DNA from: Bacteroidetes bacterium UBA4408
GTDB lineage: Bacteria > Bacteroidota > Bacteroidia > UBA4408
Direction of reading: 5' to 3'
Assembly: GCA_002389785.1 (NCBI GenBank)
Contig: DGQS01000040.1
Location: 1-5,699, forward strand
DNA: 5,699 nt
Shown: piece after piece, positions 1 to 5,515 of the stretch
Position numbering within the stretch: the stretch's first letter is position 1
Layout of the letters: each line of letters starts with the position of its first letter
Notes under the pieces: generated by a model
The model's database searches: none
Told to the model about the DNA's origin: nothing
The model's input: the letters and a program-made list of their open reading frames with translations, nothing else
Program-made: the position numbers and the translations under genes

Positions 1-72
1 TTTATTGCAATATTTTTGACGACAAGACTGTGCTCCGAACCCCAAATAAAACACTGCGCCAAGCCGCAGCAC

Positions 73-108
73 GTTATAGCCAATGGTAGAACGACCGTTC
101 CAAAGACA
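73..108 (+). repeat. Left boundary repeat (GTTATAGCCAATGG and GTTCCAAAGACA)
   Basis: Two short sequences lie close together. GTTATAGCCAATGG at 73-86 is the reverse complement, with one mismatch, of CCACTGGCTATAAC at 5615-5628. GTTCCAAAGACA at 97-108 is repeated exactly and in the same orientation at 5657-5668. The copies enclose the whole operon, which suggests a repeat-delimited unit of about 5.56 kb. The nature of the repeat is not known to me. The 7-base core of integron attC sites (GTTRRRY) is not matched. Confidence 0.55.
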
Positions 109-139
109 ACTAACCGACCAGAATTTATACCTTATTGTA

Positions 140-178
140 TAGACAAACCATTTTGACAGGTAGACAACATATAGACAA
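140..178 (+). repeat. Three TAGACAA direct repeats with helical spacing
   Basis: TAGACAA occurs at 140-146, 161-167 and 172-178. Start-to-start distances are 21 and 11 bp, close to two turns and one turn of B-DNA, so the copies would lie on one face of the helix. This is the pattern expected of a protein-binding iteron or operator. The repeats are short, the region is AT-rich, and they lie about 260 bp upstream of the first gene, so chance occurrence is possible. Confidence 0.3.
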
Positions 179-189
179 TATTTCAAATC

Positions 190-211
190 GACTGCTGGTA
201 AACCGACAGTC
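190..211. repeat. 22-bp imperfect palindrome
   Basis: GACTG at 190-194 pairs with CAGTC at 207-211 and GGT at 197-199 pairs with ACC at 202-204. They are separated by one C/A mismatch, one T/G wobble and a two-base centre. It could be a dimeric repressor site or part of the structured repeat family that fills this flank. Nothing ties it to a specific protein. Confidence 0.35.
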
Positions 212-248
212 AAGCCGACCCGATGTTTTTTATTTAACCCCTCCGCAC

Positions 249-267
249 ATTTTTTAAAAACAATTTT
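249..267 (+). repeat. Left copy of 19-bp inverted AT-rich repeat
   Basis: The 19 bases at 249-267 are an exact reverse complement of 5497-5515 in the other flank. The sequence is T6A5 followed by CAATTTT, so it is low in complexity, but a 19-base exact match flanking the operon in opposite orientation is unlikely to be accidental. It lies 12 bases before the left arm of the upstream hairpin. Confidence 0.45.
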
Positions 268-279
268 ATCCTACCGCAC

Positions 280-346
280 AAATGGCACATTTGCAGTTGC
301 CCCACCACTCAAAGCCGACCCTTCTGCAACTGCAAAAGAGCCATTT
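280..346 (+). repeat. Upstream long imperfect hairpin (21-bp stem)
   Basis: The arm at 280-300 pairs with 326-346 over 21 positions with only two mismatches, both A/A (287 with 339, 289 with 337), flanking a single C-G pair at 288/338. The loop is 25 bases and contains one GCCGACCC. A second GCCGACCC follows the right arm at 350-357. The same stem length, the same paired A/A mismatches within GCACA / AGAGC, and a following GCCGACCC recur at 5417-5482 with a different stem sequence. Conserved structure over divergent sequence argues for function as a folded single strand, as DNA or RNA. It is not followed by a T-run immediately adjoining a GC-rich stem, so it is not a classical terminator. Confidence 0.7.
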
Positions 347-382
347 TTTGCCGACCCACTTTTGAAATTCTGTATTTTTATA

Positions 383-393
383 TAGAAATTCTA
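383..393. promoter_or_regulatory. Candidate operator, palindrome TAGAAATTCTA
   Basis: TAGAAATTCTA is a perfect 5-1-5 palindrome. It lies about 10 bases before the candidate -7 box and 43 bases before the first start codon, where a bound dimer would cover the promoter spacer. The half sequence GAAATTC also occurs at 364-370, 21 bp upstream of the copy in the palindrome. Autoregulation by the XRE-type protein encoded directly downstream, as in restriction-modification C proteins, is my inference. AT-rich palindromes of this size also arise by chance. Confidence 0.35.
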
Positions 394-403
394 AATAATA
401 GTA

Positions 404-411
404 TACCTTTA
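404..411 (+). promoter_or_regulatory. Candidate Bacteroidota -7 promoter box TACCTTTA
   Basis: TACCTTTA matches seven of eight positions of the Bacteroidota primary sigma factor consensus TAnnTTTG. It would place the transcript start near 418 and give a leader of roughly 20 bases before the ATG at 437. I do not see a convincing TTTG -33 box at the expected distance, which weakens the call. The nearest TTTG is at 361-364, too far away. It would drive all four genes. Confidence 0.35.
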
Positions 412-436
412 CTAAACAAATACGTTAATTTAAAGT

Positions 437-658
437 ATGACAGTATTAGGAGAAATATTATCTAAAAAGTCAATCAAAAAGGCTGATGTATCTCGTAAGA
501 CAGGAATAAGTACTTCTAGGCTCAGTCAATTGAGTAACAATGAAACGACAAATTTAAAAGTTGAAGAACTTTATCTTATCGCATTAGCTATTGATGTTCC
601 GCCAGTTGAAATTCTTTCTAAAGTTTGCAATCATTTAAAATTAAAGAAAGTAAAATGA
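437..658 (+). CDS. Small XRE/Cro-type HTH transcriptional regulator
   Basis: A 73-residue protein that is little more than one Cro/C1-type helix-turn-helix domain. The first helix of the motif is about residues 15-23 (KADVSRKTG), the turn is I24-S25 and the recognition helix is about 26-34 (TSRLSQLSN). A fourth helix follows in VEELYLIALAIDVPPVEIL, a segment typical of this family, where a small residue and the phrase LA(x)2(x)VPP recur. Such stand-alone proteins act as DNA-binding dimers in the cytoplasm. No Shine-Dalgarno sequence precedes the ATG; the leader is A/T-rich, as usual in Bacteroidota. Its stop codon overlaps the methylase start (ATGA, 655-658), so the two are probably translationally coupled. 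Size, fold and position before a DNA methylase resemble the controller (C) proteins of type II restriction-modification systems. That role, and autoregulation through 383-393, are inferences. Confidence 0.85.
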   Translation: MTVLGEILSKKSIKKADVSRKTGISTSRLSQLSNNETTNLKVEELYLIALAIDVPPVEILSKVCNHLKLKKVK

Positions 659-1887
659 GTACACTCAATTTCATAGATTTATTTGCCGGAGCATCGGGAA
701 TGTCAGAGGGCTTTATTAAAGCAGACCTAAACCCTATTGCACACATCGAAATGAATGAGGAGGCTTGTTACACAATAAAAACAAGGGCAGCCTATCATTA
801 TCTTGTTGAAAACAAAAAATCAAAAATTTACAACGACTACTTGCAAGGTAAAATCACAAGACCTGATTTATACAAACAAGTTCCTTCAGCAATTTTAGAT
901 TCTGTTTTGAATGTTGAAATTACTGACGATTCAATCAAATCTCTATTTGCAGAAATTAAAAAACACCAACAGGGTAAACAAATAGACTTGATAATTGGTG
1001 GCCCACCTTGTCAGGCATACTCATTGTTGGGCAGACATCAAAAGGAAATTGAGAACGACCCACGAAATAAACTATACATTCAATACGGTAGATTTCTAAA
1101 GGAGTTTAAACCGAAAGCATTTGTGTTTGAAAATGTTCCTGGCTTACTTAGTGCAAACAAAGGCGAGCATTTTAAAAACCTGAAAATCTATTTCAAAAAA
1201 CTTGGCTACGAAGTTTATCACAAAACACTTGATGCTTCAGACTACGGAGTTTTACAAGCACGGAAAAGAGTAATCATAGTTGGTTGGTTGAAAGAAAATG
1301 ATTTTGGTTTTCCCGAAATTGAAACACTTCCGAAAAAATATAAAGTTCGAGATGCACTTTATGATTTGCCCAAACTAAAGCCAGGCGAGGGTGATGATGT
1401 GATGCAATATGAAAGCAAGAAAAATCAATACTTGCAAATATTTGAATTGAGAAATGGGGTTGACTTTGTAACACAACACATTTCACGACCACACAACGAA
1501 AGAGATTTGGCAATTTATGAATTTGCAATTGAAAAATGGAATGAAGGAAATGTGAGAGTGAAATACACCGACTTGCCTAAAAATTTACGGACACATAAAA
1601 ACATGACTTCGTTTTTAGACCGATTCAAAGTTGTGAATGGCGAAGGTGTATCACACACAATAGTTGCTCACATTGCTAAAGACGGACACTACTACATTCA
1701 TCCAGACATTGAACAATGCCGTTCCATATCTGTAAGAGAAGCGGCACGACTACAATCTTTCCCTGACGATTTTTATTTTGAAGGTTCAAGGTCAGCAGCA
1801 TTTAAACAAATTGGCAACGCAGTTCCGCCATTAATGGCATATGCGATTGCACAAAAAATTAAAGCATTATTATGTCCAAAGAGATAG
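655..1887 (+). CDS. DNA (cytosine-5-)-methyltransferase
   Basis: This 410-residue enzyme transfers a methyl group from S-adenosylmethionine to C5 of cytosine in a specific DNA site. The main family motifs are present in order: motif I FIDLFAGASG (6-15, SAM binding), motif IV GGPPCQAYS (115-123) with catalytic Cys119, motif VI ENV (159-161), motif VIII QARKR (201-205), motif IX around VREAARLQSFPDD (360-372) and motif X GNAVPP (387-392). The target-recognition region should lie at about 225-335; its site cannot be read from sequence. The gap between motifs I and IV (about 95 residues) is longer than in minimal enzymes such as M.HhaI and holds a helical insertion. I start at ATG 655, because MSTLNFIDLFAG puts motif I at the usual distance from the N-terminus and the ATGA overlap couples it to the regulator. 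An in-frame TTG at 625 would only add ten poorly conserved-looking residues. The 3' end overlaps the next gene by 16 bp. No recognisable endonuclease accompanies it. Confidence 0.95.
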   Translation: MSTLNFIDLFAGASGMSEGFIKADLNPIAHIEMNEEACYTIKTRAAYHYLVENKKSKIYNDYLQGKITRPDLYKQVPSAILDSVLNVEITDDSIKSLFAEIKKHQQGKQIDLIIGGPPCQAYSLLGRHQKEIENDPRNKLYIQYGRFLKEFKPKAFVFENVPGLLSANKGEHFKNLKIYFKKLGYEVYHKTLDASDYGVLQARKRVIIVGWLKENDFGFPEIETLPKKYKVRDALYDLPKLKPGEGDDVMQYESKKNQYLQIFELRNGVDFVTQHISRPHNERDLAIYEFAIEKWNEGNVRVKYTDLPKNLRTHKNMTSFLDRFKVVNGEGVSHTIVAHIAKDGHYYIHPDIEQCRSISVREAARLQSFPDDFYFEGSRSAAFKQIGNAVPPLMAYAIAQKIKALLCPKR

Positions 1888-4031
1888 CTAAAACAGATAA
1901 GGACAAGGAAACGCCTGTACGTTTTAAACCAAGAGCCCGATTGCTTTTGCAATTAGGTGACCAGCTCATAAAAAACGAAAGTATTGCTTTAGTAGAGTTG
2001 GTAAAAAACTCCTATGATGCCGATGCAAACATTGTAAACATCTATATGGAAAATGTGGATGAACCTAAAAAGGGAATAATAATAATTGAGGACGATGGTT
2101 ATGGAATGAGTGCTTTCACAGTAGAAAATGTTTGGCTTGAACCAGGAAGCGACTTTAAAACGCAAAAAATTAAAAGCCTTGAAGTTTCTCCCAAATATGA
2201 AAGATTACCGATTGGCGAAAAAGGGATTGGAAGATTTGGGGTTCACAAATTAGGTAATGTAATTGAAATGACTACCAAGTCAGCAGATTCAAAAGAAGTG
2301 TTTGTGAAAATTGACTGGACTGACTTTGATAATTACAAATACCTTGAAGATGTTCCTATAACAATAATTGAAAGAACAACACCGCGAATTTTTAAAGATG
2401 GCAAAACAGGAACGAATATTTCAATCTCCGATTTAAGAAAAAAATGGGAACGAGGTATTGCAAGGGAAGTAAAGCGTTCAATAACAGCATTAGCTTCTCC
2501 ATTTGAAGTGAATGATTCATTCAAGCCTTCATTTGACGTTTTGGATAAACCAAGTTGGTTTGATGGATTATTGAAATGGGAGGAAGTGAAAGAGTATTCA
2601 CTATTCTATTTCAAAGTTACAATGTCAGGTAATTCAATAACAGAGTTCAAGTATGAATTTACCCCATGGCAAAGTATGACAAAGTTAAAGGCTAAAGAAA
2701 TTGACCAAGACAATCCTCTAATTGAAACATTCAAAACATTAAAATACAGTAGTGGAGACACCGAAGGAAACCCAATTGACTTAGGAAAATACAAAATAGG
2801 AACTGTAGTATTTGAGGGATATATTTTTGACCAAGATTCGTTTGTTTTAAAAATGGGTGTTAGTGATAAAGTTGGGTTCAAAAGATATTTAAGAATGAAT
2901 GGTGGTGTTAAAGTATTCCGAGACAAACTAAGAGTATATGACTATGGAGAACCTGAAACTGATTGGTTAGGACTTGATTTGAGAAGAGTAAATCAACCAG
3001 CAAAGAGAATAAGTAATAACATATTGCTGTCATCTATTTCAATCAAAAGAAAGGATAGTTCAGACTTGATTGAAAAAACAAATAGAGAAGGCCTTATTGA
3101 AAACGAAGCCTATGATGCTTTTAGACAAGCCATTCTGCACTCATTAGAAATAATTGAAACTTTAAGGTATCCTGACAAACAAAAGGTTAGAGAAATTTAT
3201 GGACCTACTCCAAAATCATCGCCAGTTATGTCAACCTTAGGTGAAGCGAAAAGATACGTTGAGGAGAGAGTAAAGGAAACGGAGGTAAAAACCCAGATAA
3301 TAAAATACTTCAATAAGATTGAAGCCGATTATAAAACAATAAGTGAAAACTTATTGAAGGCGGCTGGTGCTGGTTTAAGTATGTCAGTGATTGTTCATGA
3401 AGTTGAAAAAATAATCTATGAAGTTGAAAAGGTTTTAAAATCAGAAAAGGCATCTGAACGGGCTTTGAATTTAGTAAAACATCTATCCTCGTTAATTGAT
3501 GGTTACGCTGAAATAATCAGAAAGTCAAGTCAATCACAGGAGAGTTTAATTCAGATTATTGACCAAGCATTATTCAATACTGAGTTCAGATTAAATGCTC
3601 ACAATATTGAAATAATCAAGCACTATAAAAACTTCAAAGGCAAATCAAAAATTAAGGTTGCAAAAAATCTTTTAATCGGTACTATCATAAATCTAATTGA
3701 TAATTCAATGTATTGGCTTGACCAAAAAGGATTCAAGGCAAGTGAGAACAAAGAAAAATTCAGCAAGAAAATATTTATTGGTATTGAAGAAGAAGAAAAG
3801 TATTTGAATTTGATTATTGCCGATAACGGAACTGGATTTCTAATTCCAACGGATGACATCACAGAACCATTTGTTTCTGCTAAGCCAGGAGGAATGGGTT
3901 TAGGTTTAAATATAGCAAATGAAATTATGGAAGCCCAAAAGGGTAAAATACTTTTTCCTGACTTTGGCGATTTTGAAATTCCAAAAGAGTTTAAGGACGG
4001 AGCAACAATAGTTTTAGCTTTTAAAAAATAA
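1872..4031 (+). CDS. Dual GHKL ATPase: MORC/Hsp90-like N-terminus plus histidine-kinase-like C-terminus
   Basis: A 719-residue cytoplasmic protein with no signal peptide or membrane segment. The first GHKL ATP-binding domain covers about 15-210: N box ALVELVKNSYDADA (40-53, with Glu42 and Asn46), G1 box EDDGYGM (73-79) and G2 box GEKGIGRFG (115-123). About 330-415 looks like an S5-type transducer, with MNGGVKVFRDKLRV, DWLGLDLRRVN and NREGLIENEAY. From about 455 a long helical, coiled-coil-prone region contains SVIVHEVEKI with His509-Glu510, resembling the phospho-acceptor H-box of histidine kinases. The second GHKL domain follows: N box INLIDNS (606-612), G1 box DNGTG (651-655), Phe667 and G2 box GGMGLGL (673-679). 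The N-terminal half is typical of bacterial MORC/MutL-like ATPases known to occur near restriction-modification genes; the C-terminal half is a kinase core. Inferred role: an ATP-driven DNA sensor that phosphorylates the receiver protein encoded next. The start overlaps the methylase by 16 bp, implying coupling. The kinase activity is unproven. Confidence 0.9.
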   Translation: MSKEIAKTDKDKETPVRFKPRARLLLQLGDQLIKNESIALVELVKNSYDADANIVNIYMENVDEPKKGIIIIEDDGYGMSAFTVENVWLEPGSDFKTQKIKSLEVSPKYERLPIGEKGIGRFGVHKLGNVIEMTTKSADSKEVFVKIDWTDFDNYKYLEDVPITIIERTTPRIFKDGKTGTNISISDLRKKWERGIAREVKRSITALASPFEVNDSFKPSFDVLDKPSWFDGLLKWEEVKEYSLFYFKVTMSGNSITEFKYEFTPWQSMTKLKAKEIDQDNPLIETFKTLKYSSGDTEGNPIDLGKYKIGTVVFEGYIFDQDSFVLKMGVSDKVGFKRYLRMNGGVKVFRDKLRVYDYGEPETDWLGLDLRRVNQPAKRISNNILLSSISIKRKDSSDLIEKTNREGLIENEAYDAFRQAILHSLEIIETLRYPDKQKVREIYGPTPKSSPVMSTLGEAKRYVEERVKETEVKTQIIKYFNKIEADYKTISENLLKAAGAGLSMSVIVHEVEKIIYEVEKVLKSEKASERALNLVKHLSSLIDGYAEIIRKSSQSQESLIQIIDQALFNTEFRLNAHNIEIIKHYKNFKGKSKIKVAKNLLIGTIINLIDNSMYWLDQKGFKASENKEKFSKKIFIGIEEEEKYLNLIIADNGTGFLIPTDDITEPFVSAKPGGMGLGLNIANEIMEAQKGKILFPDFGDFEIPKEFKDGATIVLAFKK

Positions 4032-4034
4032 ATC

Positions 4035-5405
4035 ATGAGTTTACCCTTAAACGGAAGAATAGCTATCATTGACAACGAACTTGACCAAGCGCTGCCATTG
4101 ATGAAAGTGTTTGCAAAAAATAATTTGCCTTATGTTTTCTATAAAGGAGATGATGTTGCTTTTCTCCCCGATGAAAATTCAAGATTCAATGATATAAGAT
4201 TATTGTTCCTTGACATCAATTTATTGAACAGCAGAACTGCATCTGATAAAGAGGTAAAATCTTCCCTTTTTTCAGTCATCCGGGCAGTTATTTCAGAAAA
4301 TAATTTCCCTTATTCATTGATATATTGGAGCAGGCAAGAAAAAGAATATTCTGGTGTCGTAGAAGATTTATTTGCCAATGAATTAAAAGACAGAAGACCG
4401 ATAAATTTAATCCCATTCGTCAAATCAGATTTTTTTCCAAATTTTTCCGACATAGAAACAGAAAACGATATTGACTTAATTGCAGAAATTGAAAAAATAA
4501 TCAATGCTCAACACTCATATTCATATTTGCTTGAGTGGGAAAATATTGTTCATAAGGCAGCAGACAAAACACTTCAAGAAGTTTTTAGTTCCTATCACGA
4601 ATTTGAAGATTGGGCAAACAACGCAAACTATATTCTTGAAAAATTAGGCAACGCTTATCTTGGCAAACACTACAATGACAACACTCCCGATGAAAAAATA
4701 AAAGCAAGTTTTATTTCATTCAATTCTGTGTTCAAGGATACTTTGGAACATAACGTTTATACAACCGATATTCCCAATGCAGTAAATTTAACTTACGATA
4801 CATCAAAGGTTGTGGGCAAGGTAAATTCAATAAATGAAAAGCTTAACATTTCAAAGGATGTTAAGAACATAGCTGAATCAGGAAATATACTTGTTCTTGA
4901 AAATGCTGATGAAAAGTTTTTCGGTGCGTTACTAATCAAACTCCTTTCTAAAATCCAATTAGGCAACTATTTAAGACAACAACAAAAAGAAATTACTGAA
5001 ATAGAATTGAATAGTTTTGCGAAAAAAGAATTGAAAAAAATAAAAGAGGAAATAAAAGCAAGTTGGATAAAAATAGAAATGGTAGTTACGCCAATTTGTG
5101 ATTTTGTACAAAAGAGTAATAAAATTTATGACAGAATTGTAAAGGGACTTTTAATCCCTTCTGAGTACAAAATGTTCATTGACGAAAAATCGGAAGCAAT
5201 TTTTGTTTTGCCAATAACAATAAACTACAATGATAAAGAGTATATCCTAATCTTAGACTTCAGATACTTCTCTACAACAGAGTTAAATCCTGAAAATGCA
5301 AAACCAGTATTTAGACTTCGACAAGAATTGCTTGCAGAAGTTCAATCAAGATTAGCAAGACATATAAGCAGACAAGGTATTTTGTTTTTGGACGAAAGAG
5401 AATAA
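4035..5405 (+). CDS. Receiver-domain protein with uncharacterised C-terminal region
   Basis: A 456-residue soluble protein. Residues about 7-155 read as a divergent response-regulator receiver: strand 1 RIAIIDNELD with acidic Asp13, strand 3 RLLFLDINLL with candidate phospho-acceptor Asp60, strand 4 YSLIYWSR with Ser99 in the Thr/Ser position, and strand 5 LIPFVKSDFF with Lys130. All the expected catalytic positions are filled, although the usual proline after Lys is Ser. Residues about 160-456 match no DNA-binding output domain I know. They are largely helical to about 340, then carry a strand-like segment ending VVTPICDFVQK (350-360), hydrophobic strands around 388-410 and a basic tail RLRQELLAEVQSRLARHISR. 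I do not recognise a nuclease motif. The gene begins 3 bp after the dual-ATPase gene, without a Shine-Dalgarno sequence, so the two are almost certainly co-translated partners. I infer that it receives phosphate from His509 of that protein and is the effector or a regulatory subunit. It could also be a structural adaptor. Confidence 0.8.
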   Translation: MSLPLNGRIAIIDNELDQALPLMKVFAKNNLPYVFYKGDDVAFLPDENSRFNDIRLLFLDINLLNSRTASDKEVKSSLFSVIRAVISENNFPYSLIYWSRQEKEYSGVVEDLFANELKDRRPINLIPFVKSDFFPNFSDIETENDIDLIAEIEKIINAQHSYSYLLEWENIVHKAADKTLQEVFSSYHEFEDWANNANYILEKLGNAYLGKHYNDNTPDEKIKASFISFNSVFKDTLEHNVYTTDIPNAVNLTYDTSKVVGKVNSINEKLNISKDVKNIAESGNILVLENADEKFFGALLIKLLSKIQLGNYLRQQQKEITEIELNSFAKKELKKIKEEIKASWIKIEMVVTPICDFVQKSNKIYDRIVKGLLIPSEYKMFIDEKSEAIFVLPITINYNDKEYILILDFRYFSTTELNPENAKPVFRLRQELLAEVQSRLARHISRQGILFLDERE

Positions 5406-5416
5406 TTCCATATCAT

Positions 5417-5482
5417 TTTGCAAGCACAATTAAAAACCACACTAACCAACACACGACCAAAGTTTTTAATAGAGCTTGCAAA
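5417..5482 (+). repeat. Downstream long imperfect hairpin (21-bp stem)
   Basis: The arm at 5417-5437 pairs with 5462-5482 over 21 positions with two A/A mismatches (5426 with 5473, 5428 with 5471) flanking a C-G pair (5427/5472). The loop is 24 bases. GCCGACCC follows the right arm immediately. Stem length, loop length, the GCACA / AGAGC mismatch module and the trailing motif are shared with 280-346, while the rest of the stem differs in sequence but keeps pairing. It starts 12 bases after the last stop codon and could shape the 3' end of the transcript, but the bases after the stem are not a T-run, so intrinsic termination is not supported. Confidence 0.7.
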
Positions 5483-5496
5483 GCCGACCCAAAAGA

Positions 5497-5515
5497 AAAA
5501 TTGTTTTTAAAAAAT
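5497..5515 (-). repeat. Right copy of 19-bp inverted AT-rich repeat
   Basis: These bases are the exact reverse complement of 249-267. The copy lies 14 bases beyond the right arm of the downstream hairpin, while the left copy lies 12 bases before the left arm of the upstream hairpin. The two therefore sit on the outer sides of the paired hairpins. Confidence 0.45.

Larger units (their letters stand above)
1..436. other. Repeat-rich non-coding flank upstream of the operon
   Basis: No credible coding region is seen on either strand here. The stretch holds part of a boundary repeat (73-108), three TAGACAA heptamers (140-178), an imperfect palindrome (190-211), three copies of GCCGACCC (214-221, 314-321, 350-357), an AT-rich 19-mer that recurs inverted in the downstream flank (249-267), a long imperfect hairpin (280-346) and the probable operon promoter (about 383-411). 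Its C/A-rich, G-poor composition on the + strand differs from the genes and resembles the flank after position 5405. The two flanks therefore appear to belong to one repeat family. I infer that this is structured intergenic DNA and not decayed gene sequence. Confidence 0.7.

Noticed and set aside
54..69. Short hairpin CTGCG / CGCAG near the left edge
   Set aside because: Only five base pairs with a six-base loop; too weak to call as a feature beyond belonging to the repeat flank.
153..181. Sigma-70 type promoter from TTGACA at 153-158
   Set aside because: No good TATAAT-like hexamer lies at 16-18 bp, the -35/-10 pattern is not the Bacteroidota norm, and no gene follows for more than 250 bp.
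280..346. Canonical integron attC site
   Set aside because: The paired RYYYAAC / GTTRRRY core sites are not found at the ends of either hairpin, and no integrase is in the window. A looser functional analogy remains possible and is reported as a finding.
625..654. Upstream TTG start for the methylase
   Set aside because: The extra ten residues lie inside the regulator's reading region. The ATG at 655 gives the usual N-terminus for the family and the common ATGA overlap.
3623..4075. 150-codon open frame on the minus strand
   Set aside because: It is antisense to the kinase-like ATPase domain, whose motifs are intact on the + strand, and its translation shows no domain. The same reasoning removes the antisense frames at 1274-1528, 2333-2524, 2606-2926 and 4310-4504.
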